From: Saccharothrix syringae
GTDB taxonomy: Bacteria; Actinomycetota; Actinomycetes; Mycobacteriales; Pseudonocardiaceae
NCBI RefSeq assembly: GCF_009498035.1
Contig: NZ_CP034550.1
Location: forward strand, 5,146,001 to 5,210,000
Reading direction: 5' to 3'
DNA: 64,000 nucleotides
A program made the translations under genes and the position numbers. Below the pieces are notes generated by a model, which was not told the DNA's origin, ran no database searches, and saw only the letters and a program-made list of their open reading frames with translations. Every line of letters begins with the position of its first letter. Positions within the stretch are counted from its first letter, which is position 1. Shown here piece after piece: positions 35,219 to 43,472 of this stretch.

Positions 35219-35350
35219 TCAGCCCGCGCAGCTGACCGTCGGGCACGGCAACGCCGAAACCGTCGCCGTCGCCGGGACCTGCCGAGCGAACAGGACCGCC
35301 AGCACGAGGCAGAGCAACAGCGCGCTCAGCGTGATCTTGTCGGTACGCAT
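35219..35350 (-). CDS. 43-aa single-span membrane or secreted peptide
   Basis: 43 aa: a short charged N-terminus (MRTDK), one hydrophobic helix (ITLSALLLCLVLAVLFA) and a 20-residue outer tail with two cysteines (LPCPTVSCAG). No family recognised. The supports are a Shine-Dalgarno-like AGGGTGGG before ATG 35350, a perfect hairpin terminator just after the stop, and its position divergent from the sigma-fusion gene. It could be a lipoprotein-like small protein, a ligand or a regulator of the sigma fusion; this is inference. Confidence 0.6.
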   Translation of the reverse strand: MRTDKITLSALLLCLVLAVLFARQVPATATVSALPCPTVSCAG

Positions 35351-35473
35351 GCTTGCCCACCCTTTTCCGTTTTCTGCGGCCCCGATGGCCGCGGACACCG
35401 GACGAGTGGCGGGACCGCCCGGGATCTCCCCCCGAACGACCGGAGAAAAAATGTGACGAAGGAGGTAGGACGA

Positions 35474-35560
35474 AACCGGGGAGGTTCCTCGTCCGGCGCG
35501 CACCGAGCTGCTTCGGCCCCGAGACCGCCGGAAAAGATCTTGGCCGGAACCGGGGAGGTT
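35474..35560. promoter_or_regulatory. paired AACCGGGGAGGTT sites
   Basis: AACCGGGGAGGTT occurs at 35474-35486 and 35548-35560, 74 bases (seven helical turns) apart, in the 266-base divergent region between the 43-aa gene and the sigma fusion. The flanks are swapped (GAAACC..GGTTCC against GGAACC..GGTTTC), so each strand carries one GGAACC, a sequence like ECF -35 elements. A matching ECF -10 is not clear at normal spacing. Confidence 0.5.
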
Positions 35561-35616
35561 TCGGCGACGCGCCCCACTCGTCCCCGAGACAGTCACCACG
35601 GCCCTGCGGAGGAGAA

Positions 35617-38600
35617 GTGGACGACAGCCGGTTACCGGCACGGCTCGCGAGCCGTGCGCGCGAGGACTCGGGAAGTGCGGTGGCGGTCGGGGACGCCGAG
35701 CTCGTCGGGCGGCTGCGCGAACGCGAGCGGTCCGCGCAGCTCGCCCTGTACGACAGGTGCGCCGAGCGCCTGAAGCCGTACTTCCTCGCGAAGCTGCGCG
35801 ACCCCGGCGAGGCCGACGCCTACGTCAACGAGGTCTTCGTCCGCGCCATGGAGGGCCTGACCGACGGCAACACCACCGTCACCTCGCTCAACGGCTGGCT
35901 GCGCGGCATCGCCGCGAACCTGCTCAAACAGCACTACGAAGAACTCAGTCAGGCGCGGACCCGCCACACCGGCCACGAGCCGCCCACCGAGATCGCGACC
36001 CCGCAGGACGAACCCGCCTGGGAGCTCGACGGCGACGGCGACCCGCCGCCCACACCGGCGGACCTGGAGTTCCTGCTCGGCAAACGAGAGCTGTGGACGA
36101 CCGTGCACGCCGCCGCCGACGGCATCGGCCACGGGCTGCGCCGCGTGTTCACCGCGCACCTGCACCTGAGCGTGCGGGAGAAGCGCAAGATCAGCGCCGC
36201 CGAACTCGCCGCCGAACTCGACATGACACCCGCCCGGGTCGACCGGCAGCTCAGCCGGGCCCGCGGCGAGGTCCTCAAGGCGATCCCCGCGCTCGTGGTC
36301 GCCCGCACCGGCGCCTCCCGCTGCGACGGCCTGGCCGCGATGCTGGAAGACCTGCTCACCGCCGACCAACTGGCGGCGGGGCGGGCACTCGTGCTCAAGC
36401 CCAAGCAGGTCGGCAAGGTCCTGGGGCACACCACGAGCTGCGACGTGTGCGGCGAACGCGCGGCCGACGCCCGCACCCTCGCGCGCTGGGCGCTGCCACC
36501 GGCGCTGATCGCACCGGAGGACGACGAACGGCGGCGCACCCTGATCGGGTGGCTCGGCCACACGCGTGACGGACGCGCACTGGCGCAGTCGTCCACGTCT
36601 GTCGTGTCGTCCACCGCCGCGTCGTCCACCGCGCTGGCGTTGACCACGCCCGCGGCCCGGTCCACGATCACCGCGACCCCGCAGCCGACCCGGCGAGGTC
36701 GCCTGACAGCCCTGCTGGGATCGTGGACGAGCCGCCACCAGGGACTGCACCAAGCGGTCGTGTTCGTGACGCAGAACCCCGCCGTCCTCCGCGTCGCCGT
36801 GGGCGCGGCGGCCCTCGCCGTCGTCGGCTTGGTGGCCGCCTCCTCACCGCCCGACACCACGGCCGAGGCGGTCGAGGAACCGATCGCCCCGACCTCCACC
36901 ACGTTGCCCGGCGCCGTCGCCATGCCCGCGTCCACACCCTCACCCACACCTGCGCCCACACCCACTGCTGCCGCGTCGACGTCGACGCGGCAGCAGCACC
37001 AGCCCGTCGACAGCCCGGTCACGTTCCCGAACCCGACCGCACCCGCCGCGACGCCGGCTTCCCTCGCCGCCGTCCCCACCGCGGAGCCGCCGGTCGCCCC
37101 TTCGACGGCGTCCTCCTCCGACGTCGGGCCGGCCACCACGTCGACCACCACAACCACCACGACCACCACGCGGACGGGTGGGCTCGTGTCCGTCGCCTTC
37201 GACGTGTCCGACACCTCCTACCCGCACTTCTACATCGGCGGCATCGCCGATCGACTGGCCGGGGACCGCGTCCACGAGGTCGAACTCGCCCGCGGCAACC
37301 ACAAGTTGCACACGTCGTCCGGTCAAGTCGTCGAATTCTCGCTCGACGCCGGGGGGAACGTCTCGTACGACCCCCGGTACGACCAGGTCGTCAAAGGACG
37401 GGGCACGAGAGCACTGTCACTGCACGGCCTCCCGGTCACCGTCGATGCCTCTGACACCGATTACCCGAACATGGGCATAATCAATGTCGGCGGCAAAGCG
37501 CCGAAGGTGTATTCGTGGCGGTTGCTGCCGGGTGCCTACGTAGTGGCGTCGAGCAACGGCGCGATGCAGGCGTTCAAGGTGGACGGCCACGGGCGTGTCG
37601 ACTACGCCGCGTCGCTTGATCGTGCTTTTGGTGGGCGAGGTACCGCCAGGCTTGAGGTTCGTGGTCTCCCGGTCGAGGTCGACGCGTCGGCCACGGACTA
37701 CTTCACGGTGGGCATTTCGGGCATAGGTGCGGTCACTGCGAAGTCGTACACCGCGAAGCTGATGCCGGGCGCGCACGCGGCGCTCTCCGGCGCGGTGAGC
37801 CACCCGTTCACGGTCACCCCGGCTGGGACCGTCGATTACGACGTCAAGTACCGCGAGGTTCTCGGTGGCAGTGGTTCCGGCACGCTGATCCTGCAGGGTC
37901 GGCCGGTGACGGTCGATGCCCGTGACACGTCGTACGGCACCATGAGCCTGTATTACGTGGAAAGCAATGTGAAGGCGACGGAGTCGCGGACCTGGCGGTT
38001 GATGCCGGGGCCTCACACCCTTGCCGTGACGTCCGGGGTCTTGGTGCGGTTCCAGGTCGGTCTCGACGGGACGGTGGGGAACGTTGGTCTTTCCGACCGG
38101 TTCGCCGTGGTGCGTGGCGGGAGCACGCTGGAGCTCCACGGTGGGGACGTGGTGGTCGACGTGACCGGGGTGTCTTACCCCGACTACACCCTGGCCTGGG
38201 CGGGCAGGGCGGGGCAGGAGAAGGTCAAGACCTGGAAGCTGCTTCCCGGGAAGCACGAGCTCTTCATGACTTCTTTGGTGAGGGTGTACTTCAGTGTGAC
38301 CCCGGCTGGGACCGTGGATTATGACGTCAAGTACGGCGGGGTTCTCGGTGGCAGTGGTTCCGGCACGCTGATCCTGCAAGGTCGGCCGGTGACGGTCGAT
38401 GCCCGTGACACGTCGTACAGTGCTATGAGCCTGTATTACGTGGAAAGCAATGTGAAGGCGACGGAGTCGCGGACTTGGCGGTTGATGCCGGGGCCTCACA
38501 CGTTGGTCACGGCGTCCGAGGTGCCCGTGCACTTCGAGGTGGGTCTCGACGGAACGGTGAGGAGTACCAATCTTTCCGACCGGTTCGCGGTGGTGCGCGA

Positions 38601-39834
38601 CGGCAAGACCCTGGAACTCCACGGCGGGGACGTGGTGGTCGACGCGACCGGGGTGTCTTATTCTGACTACACTCTTGTTTGGGCGGGCAGGGCGGGTCGG
38701 GAGAAGGACAAGACCTGGAAGCTGCTTCCCGGGAGGCATCAGATTTTCGTAAGTTCTTCGGTGAGCGTGTGGTTCAGTGTGACCCCGGTTGGGACCGTCG
38801 ATTACGACGTCAAGTACGGCGGGGTTCTCGGTGGCAGTGGTTCCGGCACGCTGACTTTGCAGGGTCGGCCGGTGACGGTCGATGCCCGTGATACGTCGTA
38901 CGGCACTATGAGCCTGTATTACGTGGAAAGCAATGTGAAGGCGACGGAGTCGCGGACTTGGCGGTTGATGCCGGGGCCTCACACGTTGGTCACGGCGTCC
39001 GAGGTGCCCGTGCACTTCGAGGTGGCTCTCGACGGAACGGTGAGGAGTACCAATCTTGCCGACCGGTTCGCCGTGGTGCGTGGCGGGAGCACGCTGGAGC
39101 TCCACGGTGCGGAGGTGGTGGTCGACGTGACCGGGGTGTCTTACCCCGACTACACCCTGGTCTGGGCGGGCAAGGCGGGGCAGGAGAAGGTCAAGACCTG
39201 GAAGCTGCTCCCCGGGAGGCACCAGCTCTTCATGACTTCTTCGGTGAGCGTGTGGTTCAGCGTGGGTCCGGACGGCTCGCCGATCCCCGATGCGACGTAC
39301 GCGCCCTTCCTCGCAACCCACGGCAACACCCTGACCGTGCGCGGCAAGGGGATAACCCTCGACATGACCGACACTTCCTACCCGCTCTACTCGCTGATCT
39401 CCGTCGGCAGAGCGAGCCGGGAAGCGGTGAAGACCTGGAACCTCCTCCCCGGCTCGCACTCGATCGGTCCGACCGCGTCGAACACCGTGACCTTCACGCT
39501 CAACACCGACGGCTCGCTCACCCACGCCGAAACCGACCGGGGGATCTTCGAGGTGCGCGACACCTCGACGCTCGTCGTCCACGGCCTGCGCATCGGCTTC
39601 GACGCCACGGCGACGTCCTACGCGTCCTTCGCGGTGTCCGAGGTGAAGTCGAGGATGAACGCCCGGGAACCGCAGCACCTCTCGTTGCTGCCCGGCAAAC
39701 ACCTCGTCGTCCTCCCGACGGGAGGGTCCCACTGGTTCACCGTGACCCAGGGGGGCGAGGTCACGTTCCCGCCCGAGCTCGACCCGGTGTTCGACGGCCG
39801 GAACACCGGGACCCTGGTCCTCCGCCGGAACTGA
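35617..39834 (+). CDS. membrane-anchored ECF sigma/anti-sigma fusion with extracellular repeats
   Basis: 1405 aa. Residues about 25-90 are sigma region 2 (LYDRCAERLKPYFLAKLRD, EADAYVNEVFVRAMEGL). Residues about 185-225 are region 4 (SAAELAAELDMTPARVDRQL). Next comes a zinc anti-sigma motif, H271-xxx-C275-xx-C278 (HTTSCDVC), then one membrane helix (about 389-410), and a Ser/Thr/Pro linker with a run of about ten Thr. From about 524 to the end are eleven repeats of about 80 aa, each with a VDxxDTSY-like start and a KTWxLLPGxH core, predicted beta-rich and extracellular. The order resembles ECF families with C-terminal sensor extensions (ECF53-like). A surface ligand may be sensed and the sigma part released or freed in place. 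GTG 35617 has GGAGGAG. Confidence 0.88.
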   Translation: MDDSRLPARLASRAREDSGSAVAVGDAELVGRLRERERSAQLALYDRCAERLKPYFLAKLRDPGEADAYVNEVFVRAMEGLTDGNTTVTSLNGWLRGIAANLLKQHYEELSQARTRHTGHEPPTEIATPQDEPAWELDGDGDPPPTPADLEFLLGKRELWTTVHAAADGIGHGLRRVFTAHLHLSVREKRKISAAELAAELDMTPARVDRQLSRARGEVLKAIPALVVARTGASRCDGLAAMLEDLLTADQLAAGRALVLKPKQVGKVLGHTTSCDVCGERAADARTLARWALPPALIAPEDDERRRTLIGWLGHTRDGRALAQSSTSVVSSTAASSTALALTTPAARSTITATPQPTRRGRLTALLGSWTSRHQGLHQAVVFVTQNPAVLRVAVGAAALAVVGLVAASSPPDTTAEAVEEPIAPTSTTLPGAVAMPASTPSPTPAPTPTAAASTSTRQQHQPVDSPVTFPNPTAPAATPASLAAVPTAEPPVAPSTASSSDVGPATTSTTTTTTTTTRTGGLVSVAFDVSDTSYPHFYIGGIADRLAGDRVHEVELARGNHKLHTSSGQVVEFSLDAGGNVSYDPRYDQVVKGRGTRALSLHGLPVTVDASDTDYPNMGIINVGGKAPKVYSWRLLPGAYVVASSNGAMQAFKVDGHGRVDYAASLDRAFGGRGTARLEVRGLPVEVDASATDYFTVGISGIGAVTAKSYTAKLMPGAHAALSGAVSHPFTVTPAGTVDYDVKYREVLGGSGSGTLILQGRPVTVDARDTSYGTMSLYYVESNVKATESRTWRLMPGPHTLAVTSGVLVRFQVGLDGTVGNVGLSDRFAVVRGGSTLELHGGDVVVDVTGVSYPDYTLAWAGRAGQEKVKTWKLLPGKHELFMTSLVRVYFSVTPAGTVDYDVKYGGVLGGSGSGTLILQGRPVTVDARDTSYSAMSLYYVESNVKATESRTWRLMPGPHTLVTASEVPVHFEVGLDGTVRSTNLSDRFAVVRDGKTLELHGGDVVVDATGVSYSDYTLVWAGRAGREKDKTWKLLPGRHQIFVSSSVSVWFSVTPVGTVDYDVKYGGVLGGSGSGTLTLQGRPVTVDARDTSYGTMSLYYVESNVKATESRTWRLMPGPHTLVTASEVPVHFEVALDGTVRSTNLADRFAVVRGGSTLELHGAEVVVDVTGVSYPDYTLVWAGKAGQEKVKTWKLLPGRHQLFMTSSVSVWFSVGPDGSPIPDATYAPFLATHGNTLTVRGKGITLDMTDTSYPLYSLISVGRASREAVKTWNLLPGSHSIGPTASNTVTFTLNTDGSLTHAETDRGIFEVRDTSTLVVHGLRIGFDATATSYASFAVSEVKSRMNAREPQHLSLLPGKHLVVLPTGGSHWFTVTQGGEVTFPPELDPVFDGRNTGTLVLRRN
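37830..39280 (+). repeat. 483-bp coding repeat, three copies
   Basis: Within the sigma fusion the segment CTCGGTGGCAGTGGTTCCGG recurs at 37861, 38344 and 38827, exactly 483 bases apart. Each period encodes 161 aa, two of the 80-aa modules (types A and B). The copies are nearly identical, including silent positions and a block with poorer GC at third positions than the flanks, which points to recent expansion or gene conversion. Confidence 0.93.
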
Positions 39835-39846
39835 CCGGACCCGACC

Positions 39847-39884
39847 ACCGCGGGGCACCCGACCGGCGCCGGGTGCCCCGCGGT
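39847..39884 (+). terminator. hairpin terminator after the sigma fusion
   Basis: Perfect 15-base arms beginning ACCGCGGGGCACCCG with an 8-base loop, 13 bases past the stop. It may also serve the minus-strand pectate-lyase transcript. Confidence 0.85.
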
Positions 39885-39899
39885 CGGGCGCAAGGGGGC

Positions 39900-40078
39900 A
39901 GGAGCGGATCGCGGTCCACCTCCGGTTGGCGCCCTCGTGGCAGGTCCACGGGATGACCTCGGCGCCGTCCCGGGTGTCCGACCCGCGCACGTCCGGGCAC
40001 CCGCCGCCGTGGTTCGCCCGGAAGCCCCGAGCCATCGCCGTTGTCGGTGGGGTTGCCGGGGCGGGAGGCGTGGCCGGG
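39900..40078 (-). pseudogene. RICIN/CBM13 domain remnant behind a pectate lyase
   Basis: Immediately past the pectate-lyase stop, another minus-strand frame reads a Pro/Thr/Ala linker (NPATPPAPATPPTTA) and then a lectin-like fragment (GSDTRDGAEVIPWTCHEGAN, RRWTAI). This looks like the linker and part of a C-terminal ricin module once fused to, or encoded after, the lyase. The frame differs from the lyase and no start is evident. Confidence 0.5.
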
Positions 40079-40082
40079 TTCT

Positions 40083-41078
40083 TCAGATCCGGCCGACCCC
40101 GGCGCCCGCGGTGACCAGGGACGGCACGGACGACGCCGCGTCGAGGGTGTAGGCGTAATAGGTGCGCGGTTCGACCACCGTGCCCAGGGTCTGCGGTGCG
40201 CCCGAGCCGACGTAGGCGTTGTCGCGCTCGACCACCCGGCCCGGTCCGCTCTTGTCGTAGCCGGACAGGACGGGCTTGGCCACGTTCTCGAAGTAGTTGC
40301 CCTCGACCACCACGCCCGCGTCCTCCGTGGACGCCACGCCGTAGAGGGAGTTGCCCCGGTAGTAGTTGTTGTAGACGTGCACGGGCTCGCCGAACCGGAC
40401 GCGGGGGTGCCGCTGGTCGGTGCGGTCGAAGAAGTTGTGGTGGTAGGTGACCCGCAGCTTGCCCCGGTCGGCGGTGTAGGTGTCGGAGTGGCCGAGCAGC
40501 GCGGTCTTGCCGTGGTCGTGGAAGTGGTTCCACGACACGGTGACGTAGTCGGATTCCCGCTTGATGTCCAGCAGGCCGTCGTAGCCGCGGGACAGGTCGC
40601 AGTGGTCGATCCACACGTGGTGGGCCTTGTTGGTGACGCTGATCGAGTCGTCCGAGGCGTCGGTGAAGCGCAGGTTGCGGATGATCACGTTGTTGCCCGG
40701 GCGGGTGGTGGAGCCGAGCTGGAGGCCGCCGCCGGTGATCTCGGCGGTCGAACCCGCGCCGACGATCGTCTTGTTGGCGACCACGGTCAGCATGTCGTCG
40801 ACCTCGATGCGGCCGGAGACGGTGATGACGTAGGGCTCCTTGCGGCCCACGTAGTCGGCCAGCGCGTCGCCGGTGGTGACGGTGACCGCCTGGCCGCCCG
40901 CGCCGCCCGTGGTGCCGTTGGAGCCCAGGGCGTTGACCGAGGCGAAGCCGTCGGCGGCGGCGAGCACCGAGGGGTGGGTGCGAGCGGTCGGGTGGGCGCT
41001 GGCGTTGCGCGGGGCGGTGGCGGCGACGGCGGCCAGTGCGGAGCCGGCGAGCAGGCGCCGGCGGTTCAACGGGCTCAT
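40083..41078 (-). CDS. secreted PL1 pectate lyase (third of operon)
   Basis: 331 aa. Tat signal NRRRLLAGSALAAVAA at the N-terminus. The PL1 parallel beta-helix motifs are all present: NVIIRNLRF, HHVWIDHCDLSRGYDG, VTVSWNHFHDHGKTALLGHS, and the substrate-binding RHPRVRFGEPVHVYNNYYRG. It cleaves polygalacturonate by beta-elimination with calcium. ATG 41078 follows GAGGAAGAGG, ten bases after the preceding lyase gene. It ends in AGAGVGRI like its neighbour; a lectin-domain remnant lies just downstream. Confidence 0.93.
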   Translation of the reverse strand: MSPLNRRRLLAGSALAAVAATAPRNASAHPTARTHPSVLAAADGFASVNALGSNGTTGGAGGQAVTVTTGDALADYVGRKEPYVITVSGRIEVDDMLTVVANKTIVGAGSTAEITGGGLQLGSTTRPGNNVIIRNLRFTDASDDSISVTNKAHHVWIDHCDLSRGYDGLLDIKRESDYVTVSWNHFHDHGKTALLGHSDTYTADRGKLRVTYHHNFFDRTDQRHPRVRFGEPVHVYNNYYRGNSLYGVASTEDAGVVVEGNYFENVAKPVLSGYDKSGPGRVVERDNAYVGSGAPQTLGTVVEPRTYYAYTLDAASSVPSLVTAGAGVGRI

Positions 41079-41088
41079 GTCCTCTTCC

Positions 41089-42075
41089 TCAGATCCGGCC
41101 GACGCCGGCGCCCGCGGTGACCAGGGACGGCACCGAGGAGGCGTTGTCGGGGGTGTAGGCGTAGTAGGTGCGCGGTTCGACCACGGTGCCCAGGGTCTGC
41201 GGTGCGCCCGAGCCGACGTAGACGTTGTCGCGCTCGACCACCCGACCCGGTCCGCTCTCGTCGTAGCCGGAGTAGATCGGGTGCGCGACGTTCTGGAAGT
41301 GGTTGTGCTCGACCAGCACACCGGCGTTCTCGGTGGACGCCACGCCGTACAGCGCGTTGTCGCGGAAGTAGTTGTTGTAGACGTGGATCGGCTCGCCGAA
41401 GCGCACCCGCGGGTGCCGCTGCGCGGTGCCGTCGAAGTAGTTGTGGTGGAACGTGGTGCGCAGCCTGCCGGTGTCCGGGCCCGCGTTGGAGTCCGAGTGG
41501 CCGAGCAGCGCGGTCTTGCTGTGGTCGTGGAAGTGGCACCACGACACGGTGACCAGGTCCGCGCCGCGCACGATGTCGACCAGGCCGTCCGCGCCGTTGC
41601 CCAGGTCGCAGTGGTCGATCCAGATGTGGTGCGACGACTGCTGGATGCTGATCGCGTCGTCGTCGGCGCCGGTGAACCTGAGGTTGCGGATGATCACGTT
41701 CTGCCGGCGGTACACGTCCAGGCCGCCGCCGTTGATCTCGGCGCCGGGCAGGCCGATGACGGTCTTGTTCGACCGCAGGGCCCGCTTGCTGCTGAACCGC
41801 ATGATCCCGTCGACCTGGATGACGTAAGGCTCGTTGCGGTCGCAGTAGTCGAGGAACGCCTCGGTGTCCCGCACGGTGACCACCGGGCCGCCCACGCCGC
41901 CGGTGGTGCCGTTCTGGCCGAGCAGGTCGGTCCCGGCGAAGCCGTCGGCCGTGGCGAACGGCGCGGCCCAGGCCGGGCGCGTGGTGGTGGCGGGGCGCGC
42001 GTTGGCCGCGGTGCCCGCGGCGGCGGTCAGGGCGGTCGCGGCGGTGCCCGCGAGCAGGGTGCGCCTGCTGATCAC
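41089..42075 (-). CDS. secreted PL1 pectate lyase (second of operon)
   Basis: 328 aa. Tat signal ISRRTLLAGTAATALTAAAG. PL1 core: NVIIRNLRFTGADDDAIS, HHIWIDHCDLGNGADG, WCHFHDHSKTALLGHSDS and RHPRVRFGEPIHVYNNYFRD. The last third is close to identical to the downstream lyase (GSGAPQTLGTVVEPRTYYAY), so these two arose by duplication. GTG 42075 follows GAGGGAG, 11 bases past the upstream gene. Confidence 0.93.
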   Translation of the reverse strand: MISRRTLLAGTAATALTAAAGTAANARPATTTRPAWAAPFATADGFAGTDLLGQNGTTGGVGGPVVTVRDTEAFLDYCDRNEPYVIQVDGIMRFSSKRALRSNKTVIGLPGAEINGGGLDVYRRQNVIIRNLRFTGADDDAISIQQSSHHIWIDHCDLGNGADGLVDIVRGADLVTVSWCHFHDHSKTALLGHSDSNAGPDTGRLRTTFHHNYFDGTAQRHPRVRFGEPIHVYNNYFRDNALYGVASTENAGVLVEHNHFQNVAHPIYSGYDESGPGRVVERDNVYVGSGAPQTLGTVVEPRTYYAYTPDNASSVPSLVTAGAGVGRI

Positions 42076-42086
42076 GGTGTTCTCCC

Positions 42087-43109
42087 TCAGACCTTGCCGA
42101 CGCCCGCGCCGGCGGGCACGACGGTGGGCACCTCGGCGGCGCGGTGCGGGGTGTACGGGTAGTAGGTGCGCGGCTCGACCACGCTGCCCCGGACCTCGAT
42201 CGCGTGGTTGCACTCGACCAGGACGTTGTCGCGGGAGACCAGGCGGCCCAGGTCGCCGCTGAAGTCGACGCGGGCGGGGTTGTTGACGCTGTGGAAGTAG
42301 TTGCCCTCCAGCACCACGCCCGCATTCATCGCCGACGCCACGCCGTAGCTGTTGTCGCGGTAGTAGTTGTTGTAGACGTGCACCGGCTCGCCGAAGCGGA
42401 CGCGCGGGTTGCGCTGGTCGGAACCGTCGAAGTAGTTGTGGTGGTAGGTCACCCGCAGTCGGCCGACGTCCTGCGCGCCGTTGTCGTCGTCGTGGCCGAG
42501 CAGCAGCGTCTTGTCGTGGTCGTGGAACCTGTTCCAGGAGACCGTGACGAAATCGGAGCCGCGCTTGATGTCGACCGCGCCGTCGTCGCCGTTGGAGAAG
42601 TCGTTGTGGTCGATCCAGATGTGGTGGCTGAACATCTGCACGTTGACCAGGTCGTCGGTCGCGCCGGTGATCGAGAGGTTCCGGATGATCACGTTGTGCA
42701 CCGCGTCGGGCGGGGGAGAGGTGGTCCGGTCGTCGACCGGCAGGCCGATGTTGAGGCCGCCGCCGACCAGTCGGGCGTCGCTCCCCAGGCCGACGATCGT
42801 CTTGTCCGAGGCCACGTCGTGCATGCCGTCGGAGCTGCCGGTCGGCAGCGTGATGGTGCCCCTGACCTGCACGACCAGCGGTTCGGGGCGGGCGATGTAG
42901 TCCAGGAACCGCGCGGTGGTGGTGGCGGTGACGACGGCGCCGCCCGCGCCACCGGTGGTGCCGTTCTGGCCGAGCGCGTCGACCGAGGCGAAGCCGTCGG
43001 CCGTGGCGGCCAGGGCCGCGCCGGGCACGGTGAGCAGGGAGGCGGCCAGGGTCGCGGCGACCACCGCGACCCGGGGCAGGGCGCGCCTGGTCCCGGCAGG
43101 AGTGCGCAT
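42087..43109 (-). CDS. secreted PL1 pectate lyase (first of operon)
   Basis: 340 aa. Sec-type signal peptide (VAVVAATLAASLLTVPGAALA), unlike the Tat signals of the other two lyases. PL1 core: NVIIRNLSITGATDDLVN, HHIWIDHNDFSNGDDG, RFHDHDKTLLLGHDDD and RNPRVRFGEPVHVYNNYYRD. It is more diverged from the other two lyases and lacks their GSGAPQTL segment. ATG 43109 follows GGGAAGGGA. It leads the three-gene operon from the promoter at 43168-43196. Confidence 0.93.
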   Translation of the reverse strand: MRTPAGTRRALPRVAVVAATLAASLLTVPGAALAATADGFASVDALGQNGTTGGAGGAVVTATTTARFLDYIARPEPLVVQVRGTITLPTGSSDGMHDVASDKTIVGLGSDARLVGGGLNIGLPVDDRTTSPPPDAVHNVIIRNLSITGATDDLVNVQMFSHHIWIDHNDFSNGDDGAVDIKRGSDFVTVSWNRFHDHDKTLLLGHDDDNGAQDVGRLRVTYHHNYFDGSDQRNPRVRFGEPVHVYNNYYRDNSYGVASAMNAGVVLEGNYFHSVNNPARVDFSGDLGRLVSRDNVLVECNHAIEVRGSVVEPRTYYPYTPHRAAEVPTVVPAGAGVGKV

Positions 43110-43167
43110 GGTTTTCCCTTCCCGACGAAGGTGAAGTCCGAAGGCGGCGAAAGGGGATTCTCATCGC

Positions 43168-43196
43168 ACCGTAAGAGCTTGTTTCCGGCGTGTCAA
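43168..43196 (-). promoter_or_regulatory. near-consensus promoter of the pectate-lyase operon
   Basis: On the minus strand TTGACA (43191-43196) is a perfect -35, followed after exactly 17 bases by TACGGT (43168-43173). Transcription would begin near 43161, leaving a 50-base leader with the GGGAAGGGA ribosome site. Confidence 0.8.
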
Positions 43197-43208
43197 CGGC
43201 GGATTTCC

Positions 43209-43255
43209 GGTTCACATATGTGGTTGTTTTGCGGCCACTCGGGTTCACATATGTG
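43209..43255 (-). promoter_or_regulatory. twin GGTTCACATATGTG sites
   Basis: The 14-mer GGTTCACATATGTG occurs at 43209-43222 and 43242-43255, each containing the perfect palindrome CACATATGTG, 33 bases (about three turns) apart. Both lie upstream of the -35, at roughly -57 and -90, positions suited to an activator. The regulator is not in this window. Confidence 0.75.
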
Positions 43256-43472
43256 TTCTATTAGTGGGGTCTATTCCATTCGGCCGTGCATTCGATTGGC
43301 ATTTCGACCGCCCGACGCTGCTCCCCCGCACCGCCCGCGGGTGCGCTGGACGTGGTCGCGAGCCGGGCGTGAACCTGGTCGGGTGAACCCGGTCGGGTGC
43401 ACCCGGATGTCGCATTGCCGGGTGGGCCGTCGGCCCGTTGAATCGGTCCCGCGACCGACGCGGGAGGCCACG

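Larger units (their letters stand above)
43110..43472. other. 363-base divergent regulatory region
   Basis: It holds the lyase-operon promoter and its two palindromes (listed separately). Nearer the hydrolase gene there is a 14-base tandem repeat, TGAACCTGGTCGGG/TGAACCCGGTCGGG (43370-43397), with a third diverged part-copy. No gene is visible. Confidence 0.7.

Noticed and set aside
37417..40614. Minus-strand open frame over the sigma-fusion repeats
   Set aside because: Repetitive His/Arg-rich shadow; only its lectin-like part near 40 kb seemed meaningful and is reported as a remnant.
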